Shown in pieces: positions 1 to 9,951 of a DNA stretch of 64,000 nt. Within the stretch, counting starts at the first letter, position 1. Each line of letters begins with the position of its first letter. The notes under the pieces were generated by a model. It made no database searches, had not been told where the DNA came from, and saw only the letters and a list, made by a program, of their open reading frames with translations. This stretch comes from Maylandia zebra (Eukaryota; Chordata; Actinopteri; Cichliformes; Cichlidae). Location of the stretch: assembly GCF_041146795.1 (NCBI RefSeq), contig NC_135177.1:19977560-20041559 (forward strand), read 5' to 3'. Position numbers and translations under genes: made by a program.

Positions 1-1200
1 AGGATGGTAAGAAAAAGAAAATATCTATTGAGCACAAGTTTTCTGGTTGAAAATACCTTGTTGATGCCAGAGGTCAGAGGAGAATGGCCAGACTGCTTCA
101 AGCTGATAGGGAGGCATCACTATCTGAAATAATCGCTTGTTACAACCAAAGTCTGCAGAAGAGCATCTCTGAATGCATCAAACCTTGAAGCAAATGGGCT
201 CAGGAGAAGACCACACCGGGTGCCTCTCCTGTCAGCTAGAAATAGGAAACTGAGACTATAATTCACATGGGTTCACCAAAATTAGACAATAGAAAGCTGT
301 GAAAACTTTGCTTGGTCTGATGAGTCTCAATTCTGTTGCAACATTCAAATGGTAATGAGTTTTGCACAGACACCATCAAAATAACCATGAGAGCATGGAT
401 CCAACCTACTTGTATCGACAGTTTAGGTTGGTGGTGTAATTGTGTAGGGCAGTGATTTCCAAAGTGTGGGCTGGGGCCACCTAGTGTGCTCCAAAGGAAC
501 TTGTAGGTTGGCCGCAGTAATAACAGAAATTCTGAAACTATGGACAGTTTCATATTTATATACATATATTGAAACTGGTAATAGAATGTGGTTAGTTTGT
601 ATTATTATTCATTACTCTGACCTACATTTACTCCTCTGGTATTGAGGTTTGTCCCAGTGACACATGGGTCACATATTGGCGGTAACACTTTGCATACGGG
701 TTTGCATATGACTGAGTAACATTAGCAGTTTATAGCCAACAGCCTATGTTGTTGTTTTGTTTTTGTGTTGTTGTTTTTCAAATTAAAATTTCCATGAAAA
801 GCATCACTTTCTCTTGTATTTTTATTAGAGTGAAGATTTAAGATTTTCTTGCTTTTAAGTTGGCCACAGTATTCTTGACTTTGTGAATGGCTGGTGTAAG
901 GGATGTTTCCCTGGCACACTTTGGGCATTTCATCTTTTGATCGCTGCTTACAACAGAAAAATTATTCATGTTACAAAGCTCAATTCATCATCTTAAACCA
1001 TGTACTCAAATCCAATAGAGCACCTTTGGGATGGGGTGGGACAGGAAGTTCACAATGCAACTGTGTGAAGCATTCATATGATAAGTATTTCCAGGATTTG
1101 TTGAATCTGTGCCACAAACAGCTATGGCAGCTCTGAAGGCAAAAGTGGTTCAATCTGGTACTAGCAAGGTGTACCTAATGAAGTGTCCTATTGAGTGTAT
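1..1200 (+). mobile_element. Degenerate Tc1-like DNA transposon, 5' end outside window, interrupted by a nested insert
   Basis: The + strand shows decayed stretches of a Tc1-like transposase gene in order: a region around 45-240 (RRQRRMARL-like), the segment around 290-430, then after an insert the part around 1005-1135 whose decayed frame still resembles the SNPIEHLW region next to the catalytic centre. It ends at about 1170-1200 with a terminal-repeat sequence (AGGTGTACCTAATGAAGTG) that also closes the copy at 22487-22912. Frameshifts and stops are frequent, so no transposase can be made. Bases 450-893 are a separate insertion. Family placement rests on remembered fish Tc1-like elements and on the other copies in this window. 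Confidence 0.8.
450..893. mobile_element. hAT-like non-autonomous element nested inside the Tc1 relic
   Basis: The Tc1-like sequence breaks off at 449 and resumes at 902. The insert starts CAGTGATTTCCAAAGTGTGG, typical of fish hAT-type termini, and ends with a degenerate inverted copy (ACTTTGTGAATGGCTG). It is flanked by near-identical 8-bp repeats, GTGTAGGG at 442-449 and GTGTAAGG at 894-901. An 8-bp target duplication is the hAT signature. The 444-bp insert has no long open frame of its own. Confidence 0.6.
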
Positions 1201-1438
1201 GTCAACTTCATTTACAAATATGAAACCCCCGCAAAGTATTAGAAATCTGCAGTATATGCATACTACTTCAGAACTGCAAACAATTATTGGAATTATTGCA
1301 GTAAAGTGTACAAGTGTTTATGCTGAGCGTAAATGAAGTGTGTTCTTCTACATTATCAGGTAAGTTTATTAGTATGTATTAGGAAAGACTGTCGGCACAT
1401 GAAGTTTGTAAGTAATGCTTATCTCCTCTGTTTGACAG

Positions 1439-1581
1439 GGGGAATAGCTTTGAGGGACATCAAAAACTGGAAGCCTGACAATGATGAAGAGTCTCAGAGT
1501 GCCACTGTGAAGTCTGTTTGCAGTGTTCCTGGAGTGCAGGACCCTCTAGGCAGCTCAATCATGACTCCCGATGATATTTAA
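1439..1581 (+). CDS. Probable last coding exon of an unidentified gene (zdhhc11 candidate by position only)
   Basis: A good acceptor (CTCCTCTGTTTGACAG, ending 1438) precedes an open frame that starts in phase (x)GG GGA ATA and runs 46 codons to TAA at 1579-1581. It encodes an acidic, serine-rich tail ending SSIMTPDDI with no recognisable domain. AT-rich sequence with a variant poly(A) signal (AATATA, about 2181) follows. Upstream exons would lie outside the window. In human the gene next to TPPP, on the same strand and with its 3' end facing TPPP's 5' end, is ZDHHC11, which fits this orientation, but I do not recognise the peptide. A second frame from the same acceptor stops after 12 codons. 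The exon itself is moderately supported and its identity is a guess. Confidence 0.4.
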
Positions 1582-2977
1582 ACAAACAGATGTCTGCGTG
1601 GTGGTGGATCAGAAGATGCTGCTCTCAGAAAATATTTATTTTGACATTATCAAAACAGAACAGAAAGGTTGGCTATTTACAAGAACAGAGTACTGTGTGG
1701 ACCTTTGCACTTTTATGACTGTTTTTTGTTTTTTTTGTTTTTTTGTATACCAACTGCATAACCTGACCTGTCATTGGGTTTCATTCATTTTTTTTAATAA
1801 TTTTGTTTGTTTGTTTTTTAATGACAACAGTTGAATTATTTAAAGCAATGTTTTATCTCACTGACTTAGTTAGCGAGGCAGGTCAGTCTCTGTTCCATTT
1901 CAGTTAGACAGATGTATTTTTGCATCTTTTTGAAAACTAAATATATCACGGTGTAGTTTCCTGTCCATTTCACTGATGGTAACATTTGAGAATCTTTCCG
2001 TTTTTATCTGATCACCAAAGAGAGAACCTTATATGGGAAAAATGTTTTGTCTAACTGTGAAGAGTGGAGCAGATAGTGGCCTGAAATAACACTTCAGCTC
2101 TCTGTTCCCTTTCTATGAACAACCGATTTTAAAGTTGACGATGTTAAGCACACCCTTTTTTGCTAAATATGACAGTAAAGAATATAAAAACCATGTTTGC
2201 TCTGTTATTTTATTTCTTAACTTCCAGTGTCTACATCATTTTACAAAATACAAATATGTATCTGACTATTTGCTTTGTTGACAATATACAGCATGAAAAA
2301 TAGTCATACAGCTTTGACACACACCTAAAGTTGGAGCATTAAGGTAGGACTTTTTGGAATGGGTTACAGTTGAAGTCATACATTTTAATGAATGACAAAG
2401 GATGTTGCAGTTGCAAATCCCTTCAGTTTGCCAGCAGGAGGCTCCAGAAATGGAATTAGCAGTTTGTTTGTTTGTTTTTTAAACAATATGACTGTGTGGG
2501 TGTGTGAGCTTTCCTTTGTTTATTAGGAAATGTGCCATGTACACAGCCAACAGTTTACAGATTTAGTGGAGATGGTGCAAGAAACTGGCTCACTTTGCAA
2601 CAATTGTCAAACATGTGAATGTCATTCTTACAACCACAGCCTTTAGCATCAAATTTCTCATTCTTCATGTATATATGGGTCAAACCACAGCTGTACCAGG
2701 CCTGCAGCTTGTGTATGCTGCTTTTGAAATCAATCAAAAGTACGTTTTGGGGCACATTTTCACATACCCCGCACATGACTGCTGCTTGAAGCATTTGTCT
2801 GATTTAGTCTGCCTTTTTCTCTAAAAAACAAAAAAGCCACTAATCATTATGTTTCTTTTGAGACTTGTTGTTATTGCATTTTTTTTTTTCAATTACACGT
2901 TTTATTTAAGAATATATAATAAATGGATTGTTGCAGGGAGTTTTAAGTGTACATTACTTGGATTGTACATATTTTCA

Positions 2978-2991
2978 CCACTAGAGGGCTG
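2978..2991 (+). promoter_or_regulatory. CTCF-like core motif
   Basis: CCACTAGAGGGCTG matches the vertebrate CTCF core CCASYAGRKGGCRS at 13 of 14 positions. It lies between the upstream gene's 3' end and tppp. Binding is inferred only, and such motifs are also carried by transposons. Confidence 0.35.
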
Positions 2992-3283
2992 TAGACACCA
3001 GTGTCACCTGGATGGGTGAGCTGGGAATTTGTATCGGTGTTTGCATACCAACGTATAGTGTGTCCTTTTTATTGTCTCTCAGAGAGGACTGTGTGATGTG
3101 TCAGCTTTGTTGTTCCTGCCAAGTCTGATCCTCCACTTTCTGTTGATGAGGTCACTGAACTTGTTCACCTGGTACAAAAAGTTGTCATGCTTAGAGATAT
3201 CAAGTTAGTTTTTAAGTTTTGTACAATGCAAGATGGATGGGTGTAGGAGTAGTTTACATCAAATATTATGATGTGGCATAGAA

Positions 3284-3300
3284 GGGGGGGGGGGGGGGGG
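3284..3300 (+). repeat. Poly(G) run of 17
   Basis: Seventeen consecutive G are read at this position, flanked by AGAA and AGAGC. Such a run is length-unstable and can fold into G-quadruplex. Part of the length could be sequencing error. Confidence 0.9.
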
Positions 3301-4489
3301 AGAGCACACACCTCACATCTGTATAATTTAAGTCTAATTTAAGTGTATAATTAAAATCCTGCACCACTCAGTAACAGTGGTGAGTAAATATAGGTATTTA
3401 TGATGGTATTAATATGCAATACAACAGCCTTAAACTGAAAATGATGATCAATACTTGCATGTTGCTATATCCCAGAAGTGGTGAGGGTCTGTCAAAGTGA
3501 AAATAGACGGCCCAAAACCTTTGAATCCACCCACGCTACGTGCCTGATCTAACGAGACCGCAAAAAAAAACCACACTTCCCCTTTTTGTTTATTTTTATT
3601 TTACATGAAAAGAGAAATATCATATTAACAAAAGTGTAAGCATATCTGTGAAATCTGTTTCATGAACCTGACACCTGCAGTATATTTCCTGTATGTGGAC
3701 TGAAGCTGGCATTTTCTAGTCAACCCAGATTAGGTGGTATTTTTTATGGGTAATACTAGTGTATTGCAAGTGTGGCAGGGCAACTCTTATTGCTAAGTCT
3801 GATCATAAAGCACTTTCAGTGTGTACTTGTTTTCGCTGTAGCCTACTACTAACCACACACTGGTGCAACTGAAATAGCTTGAGTTAGACTATTATGTCAT
3901 CAAGTGATTGCACTCTGTCCAGGCTGCTTTCATCATGATCAGCTATCACTATTCTCTCTTCGTTTGCTTGTAGGCTTGCATGCTTTCTGCTTATATCCTT
4001 GTGTTTGAGTTGCATACATCAGACCTTTGTGCCACAGTTGAACCAACCAAGACTAAAGGTTACATAATGTCCATCCACGTCCAGCCGTTATGGGCTACTG
4101 GTTGTGTAACACATTACAGCCCTGGACATAAGAAGAGTCATATTCATGAGTATTTGTAGACATGCATCCATTCTGAAAAGATTGCTTATTAAAGTCTGAC
4201 GGGTTTCCCCTTGAGATAATTCCCTCTGGCCATCCTGTGTTTGGACAAAAGCCAAAGATTGTTATTGCTTGTTATTGCTACTGTGTGTGACCACTGGCCT
4301 CTCTCATGCATGTCCTTCCAAGGTTCATGGCTACAAACAGCTGCTATTATTAATAAAGCTATCATTTCGTACGATCCTCCATCCCTTGTTTACATCTACT
4401 ATCTCCTCCCCTCAAAGCACGAAAAGATGCTGCTGGTTGTTTATCACAGCTCCAGTGTGGTATCGTCGTGCCTAAAACGAGGAGGCGAG

Positions 4490-4734
4490 GAGGAGGGGGC
4501 GGTAAAAGAATAAAGAAAAAAAAGAAAAGAAAGAAAGAAAAAGAAAAGAGAAAACAGCTCGGCGCACTCGACAGCAGCCAATCAGCAGTCTGGTTTCTCT
4601 TCAGCATCTCAGAGGGACTGAACCATCGGGTAGTCTTGATCCCAGGCAACAGGGAGGAAAGATAGTTGAAGGCTCCTCGCTGCTTAATTATGATTTTGTG
4701 AAATTCGCGAGGAGCTGGAGGATTACGTCACCAG
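4490..4734 (+). promoter_or_regulatory. Candidate distal promoter and non-coding first exon, possibly for tppp
   Basis: In sequence order there is a GC box (GGGGGCGG, 4495-4502), a purine-only tract (about 4505-4555), a CCAAT box (4578-4582), local CpGs, a CRE-like TTACGTCA (4723-4730), then a good splice donor CACCAG|GTAATT with its GT at 4735. This order suggests a TATA-less promoter with a short non-coding exon that could splice to 9885. No transcript evidence is available from sequence alone. Confidence 0.3.
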
Positions 4735-7518
4735 GTAATTAAAACGATTTGTCGTATTTACTTCATAAACAATAAAAGATACAAAAAACGTAGTTTGTTT
4801 TGACTACAAGGTAGACCTGCATGTTTTCACAACCTGGAAAAAATGATTGCCAGCCTACACTGATTCATGTGATTCATTTGCGGGTCTTTTTTTTTTTTTT
4901 TGCAAGTTTCTGCATGTATTTCCTTTTTATTTAGAATTTCCTGTAAAAGGATTTATTTTGACACTGCTCGATTCGCGCATACCTGGGCTGTACCTAATGT
5001 TCCGGACAGGCAGACTCGCAAGGGCTGACAATAACAAACGGATCACGTGGACGTGTGAATCTGGCGTTTGCAAGTTTATGTAACACGTTTCGCTCAATAA
5101 ACGCACTCGGACTCTGTGGTTTAAGCAGCAGCTGCAGCCATGTCCACTGATATAAACAAGAGCTTTCTCCCCTCATCCGTTTATCCTTTGAACGCAATGA
5201 GAGCGAGAGTGGAAGCTCCTTTAATAAGCACCATTAATGGTTAGAAAAAAAAAAGGGGGGGGGGAGCTGCTGGGCTACGAGTAGGTAGTTACATAATTAG
5301 GCACGGGAAGAAAAAAAAGATCTGTGTCATAATCCGATGCTCAGCTCTGCTTAATTTCAAATTAATACAAGATAATCACATTAATGTGTCCAATTGCGAC
5401 TGTCTGTGGTGGTATTAGGTTGTGGTTTTGAAGGAGCCATTAGTGCATTATTTTGGAAGCAGTGTCACTAAAGCACTGCGCGAACACAATATGTTTAATT
5501 CCTCTCATCTAATGGCGCTGCTGCCATTGGTTGAATTAGGTATGGCTGAGAGGAAGACAGTCACTGAGTTTGTCCTAGATTTCACTGTGTAGGTTTTTTA
5601 TTGCACTCGACCAGGAGCCTTTGGGTTCTGTCGCAAACAATTAATCTCACGGTGTAAATCATCTTATTTTGTTTGTGATGACTCAAATTTAGGTCAGATA
5701 TGCAAAGTCAGTGGGGTTTTTTAGACAGTGAATACAAATCAAACGGGAGGATAGCTGGCATTGGCGTGCTCTGCTATATTTTTATGTTTCAGCTGAGACA
5801 TTTGGTTGCATTTCCACGAAATTAAAAGACTCTAAAATGAAAAGTTATACAACACAGTCTACCCTCCCAAAAATCTTTAACCGTACTCCCTTCAGAATGC
5901 ATTTTGTTGCTGGCTCAACAGGCCTTTCTCCCCATGAGCCATGTCAGGGACACTTCTGCTGTCTCTGGCATCATGTATCCTGCTCCAATGTGCAGCTGCA
6001 TAAGGATCCCTGGGCTTTGTTATTACCTCCATTTGCTGCTGCCAACAATAACCACTGCGTCGTGTTTTAAACATCTTATTTTTCTACAGCGTAATGCTTG
6101 CCAAGATCTCTGGCTCACAGAGCTGTTCAAGTGTTTGGGGAGGCGAGGAATGACAGAGACAGCGTGGTGGTGACCTCAGACCTGGGCTGCGGCATGCTAA
6201 TGTCGTGTCCTCTCTCCTTGTGTGGAGAGTGAGGACTGGGGACTGAACAGACCGGGATATATTTAAGGGGCTGTATTGAACTTTTTTGAAGAAACATGGG
6301 GTTGTTAGAACTAAACAAGCGACTTGAGTGCAGGGTGAAGCCCTGAGCAGACACCGGGGTGGTAACAGTTGACTGACATGGTCACATTCCAGAGCAGCTG
6401 CCTGGAAAGGATAGGTGATCTAGATAGAAAGCAGATGGGATCCCTCCATCCCCACTCACCATGATGGCATGATGAAGCAGTAGGTTACAGACACTGTCTT
6501 TTCTCTCTCTCTCTCTCTCACTCTGACAACAGTGTCATCATTTTGTGACTTAAACACCATCTGCCAAACTAACAGATTAACACCAAATTTTTCTCCCTCT
6601 TTTTCTTTCTTTTTTATCGCCTGCATGTTGTCTGCTGTCTGATCTGCTCCCCTAAGAATGAATAGAATGTTCCACTCGTGGCAATGTATTGTTGCTATGA
6701 ATAGACGCAGTTCAAAATGGGTCGATTTATAGTTAAAGCACTCATCTGTGCAGCGTATTGCCAGAAGGAGAGTGTATGTAAGCATGCTGTCATCCAGTAA
6801 CAGATTTGTCTCTGGAGATCTGCCCTTAACCAAACGGCTTCTCATTTGTATGTGGCAAAGTGGGACAAAAAAAAAGTGGCACAAGGCAAATTTGATCTGT
6901 AATGGTAATGTTTGTCTATTTTTTCTGTATCGGGCCAAATCCAAGAAAAGGCAATGAAACAAAGACTTTCAGAGGGCCACATTTCAGTTCATCTCAGTGT
7001 GTGTTGTGCCTTATCCCAATGAACTCTGTGCAGTGTTAATTTTATGTATCATTTGAGGAGGCTTGTTGTACTGAGTACTTGGGCACTTAACACTGCTGAC
7101 AATAAATTCAAGGAGGACGGTGAAAGGATTCCTTTGTTTCTGTTAGATTTAGTTGCTCTCATTAAAGCACAAAGGAAAACACAGTGAGCAGCTAGTGTAC
7201 TGAAAGGATGTGGATCTCCACAGAGAGTGAGGTATATAATCACAGTACCTCAGTGTCGCTGCTACAGGAAGCAATTGCAGAATTGCTTAGAGTATTATGA
7301 ATTTTATGTAGATTATGTTATGTCAGTTATTAATTGTATATGGCATTGCAATATAGATAGTAAAAATCTTGTTTCAAAAAGAAATTTTGATAATCAGCAA
7401 TTCCTTTAAGGACTTTTTCAAGCTTTTATTTGTTTATTTATTTAATTTTGGAGCGAACATCTTTTATAAAGTCAATATTTTTAGGCTCTAGGAAACAGTG
7501 GTGGATATTTATAGACTA

Positions 7519-7693
7519 TCGCCCCTAACCGGTCACGGCAGGTGGCTGCCCCTCCCTGAGCCTGGTTCTGCTGGAGGTTTCGTCCTGTTAAAAGGGAGCT
7601 TTTCCTTCCCACTGTTGCCAACTACTTGCTCATAGACAGTTGTTTGATGTTGAGGTTTTCTGTGTATTATTGAGTCTTTACTTTACAATCTAA
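7519..7693 (+). repeat. Fish retroelement 3'-tail fragment
   Basis: The segment reading CCCTCCCTGAGCCTGGTTC, GCTGGAGGTTTC, TCCTGTTAAAAGGGAG and TTTTCCTTCCCACTG is a widely dispersed teleost repeat, recognised from memory as the 3' part of a non-LTR element or related SINE. The copy is short and diverged. The family name is left open. Confidence 0.6.
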
Positions 7694-7915
7694 CAACAAA
7701 GATAAATTCAAATTAAATGTTGAAGAGATTATATAGCTAGGTTGAAAATGTGAGGTAGTAAGTCTTAAGTCTTAAGGAGTAAAATTACAATCCATTTCTG
7801 AAATTCAATTAAATCAAAGTTAAGACTCTTAAATTGAAGATACAATTTGATTATGAGCAGTAAAATCATGATAACTTAAAAAAAAATAAAAATAAAATAA
7901 AATAGCACTCAGCAT

Positions 7916-8728
7916 TTCCACCACATCCCAACAGTGCTCTGTTGGAGTGTGGAGGTCATTTGAGTACAGCAAACTCATTGTCACGTTCAAGAAACCAAGT
8001 TGAACTTTCTGATATGTCACAAAGTTCAAATCTGTGGTCTCTAAATGATACTCACTTGATACTAAGAATCCCAAAGTGTGCCAAGGAAATATCACTTTCC
8101 ACTAAAACTACCACCAGCTTCATTTGTTAATAAAAGGCAGGATGGATCCATGTTTTCATGGTGTTTATTCAAAATTCTGACCCAACCGTCTAAATGGTGT
8201 AACAAAATCTGAGGCTCATCAGACCAGGAAACATTTTGCAATCTCATATTATTACATTTTCACGAGCTCATGAGAACTGTACCTCAGTTTCCTGTTCCTA
8301 GCTGACAGGTGTTGCACCTGGTGTGGTGTTCTGCTGCTATAGTTCCTCTGCTTCAAGTTTCAGCTTGTTGTGTGTTTAGATGATGACACTATTCTGAATG
8401 CCTGGGTTGTAACCAAGGAATTATTGAACTATTTCTGTCAGCTCACACTAGTCTGGCCATTCTCCTCTCAATATAACCTGACTGATGTCAGGCAATTTCA
8501 GCCGATGCTTACTGGATATTTCCTCTTTTTCAGACCTTTCTCTGTAAACCTCAGAGATGGCTGTGTGGGAAATCCCAGCAGATCAGCAGTTTCTGAAATA
8601 CAGAGATCACCTGATCTGGAACCAACAACCATGCCATGTTCAAAGTGACTTAAATCCCTCCTTTTCCCCATTCTGATGCTGGTATTGATATTCAGCACAT
8701 CTTCTTGATCATGTCTAAAAATGCACAA
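7916..8728 (-). mobile_element. Degenerate Tc1-like transposon relic
   Basis: Read on the minus strand, this copy shows the transposase N-terminal part around 8728-8500 (MGKRRDLSHFEHGMVV, then SETADLLGF), then the central region, ending near 7920 in the segment before the catalytic glutamate (WDVVE at about 7922). Stops and frameshifts interrupt it. The 3' terminal repeat is missing, with simple A-rich sequence beyond 7916. Same family as the copies at 1, 22487 and 63602. Confidence 0.75.
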
Positions 8729-9179
8729 ATATTTATATAGGTGATATAGGTGGTAAATACATTACTTCAGTAAAAATGGTAATGATTTTCTGTTCTCCTT
8801 AATGGTGACGAACTTTATTGGTAATCCATTGAGACTTCAGCAACCTCAATAACTCAGTCTCAATTGTCTTGGCTGGAGATCTCGATGACATATGACTACA
8901 GAAGCCCCTGCCATCAATAGTGGTACTCTGCGATGTCACCGTGTGCATGCGTGAAGAAATGGCATGGGTCAGACAGAGAAGCCACTTGCCTTGGACAATG
9001 GGTTCCCAGTGTCTATAGCTGTGAATGCTATTATTCAGACACATTAATAATCTCTTTTTCCTCACAAAGATTCAACATTCTGAATATAATGGCTTTATGC
9101 AGTGTCAATCTTTTAACTTTGGTACGTATTCAAGCATCGACCGTCCTTAGCTAGGCCCTGTTTGTGATTGTTAGCTACA

Positions 9180-9353
9180 GGATTGTGGAAACAAAGCCCT
9201 TCATATTGCCACTGCCACTGGGGGAGCGTAAAAGCACTTCATTGGTGACTCGAGGGAGCTGCTTAAACTTTGTTAGCCAGAGCAGACGGTTCGAACCGCA
9301 GGACGCAGCATCCCGCTCTGGTTTGGTTCTCGTTTGTATCTTTTTAAAACCGA
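9180..9353 (+). promoter_or_regulatory. Candidate proximal 5' non-coding exon of tppp
   Basis: A CpG-bearing segment in an AT-rich neighbourhood (CGAGGG, GGTTCGAACCGC, GACGCAGC, TCCCGCTC) ends in a near-consensus donor, CCGAC|GTGAGTAC, with its GT at 9354. A second donor AAAG|GTGAGC follows at 9464. Either could join the acceptor at 9884. The start site cannot be seen. The alternative is chance donors in intergenic DNA. Confidence 0.3.
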
Positions 9354-9951
9354 CGTGAGTACAACTTCTGGCAAATTGTTGTAGAGAGTTTGTTTGGGTG
9401 TACTTTGCAGTGGCAGCACTGTTTCTTTAAGGATGCTGAGCTGAGTATGGGAACAGCTGAAAGGTGAGCAGAAATGCATCATCCAAACATAATGCAGGGT
9501 TTTGTTATATTTATAGAATGAAAAAAAAAAGCTTTTACTGGCTTTTTTCTTTTTGTCACTCCTTTGTATGTTTATGTAAAGCTGACTTGAGAAGAAGAAT
9601 TTGCTTCTGTGGCTGCAAATCTGACCGATGTGTTAGGAGAGACTGAATGAAGTGACAGTGGAAAGATGTGTGTCCTCACAGACTGTAGAAAGCAGAAATA
9701 AATTTGTTTTTACTGATTATAAGAAGGATTTTGACCTTGTATTAGTAGTATGAGCACCACTTTCAGTTTTTATGCTGCTGGGTTAATTGGTTTAATTAAA
9801 TTTCTCTCCCTCTTACCCCTCCCTGACACTCACATCTGTACACACCCATAACATTAACCACTTTCATTCTGATCTCTCCCACAGCACAAAGAGAAAAGAA
9901 AAGTTGGCTAATCAAGACACTGCACAGAGGGAACCAAATTCCTGCACAAAC

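Larger units (their letters stand above)
1582..9884. other. Gap upstream of tppp coding exons: 3' UTR, repeats, candidate promoters
   Basis: No convincing coding exon was found here. The first 600 bp are AT-rich and probably the 3' UTR of the preceding gene. Further on are a CTCF-like motif (2978), a G17 run (3284), a GC-box/CCAAT region with a splice donor (4490-4735), an A9-G10 run near 5245-5264, a perfect 15-bp palindrome TTAATTTCAAATTAA at 5351-5365, a (CT)n tract near 6499-6520, a retroelement tail (7519-7693), a Tc1 relic (7916-8728) and a second CpG-bearing segment with a strong donor at 9353. Open frames of 60-168 codons here show no family resemblance and no splice context. Confidence 0.7.

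Noticed and set aside
4362..4665. Opposed lysine-rich and phenylalanine-rich open frames
   Set aside because: Both are produced by the purine/pyrimidine tract at 4505-4555 and have no homology or splice context.
6456..6962. Minus-strand open frame of 168 codons
   Set aside because: The longest unexplained frame in the tppp upstream gap, but it crosses a (CT)n microsatellite (giving an Arg-Glu repeat), has no recognisable motif and no splice or promoter context.
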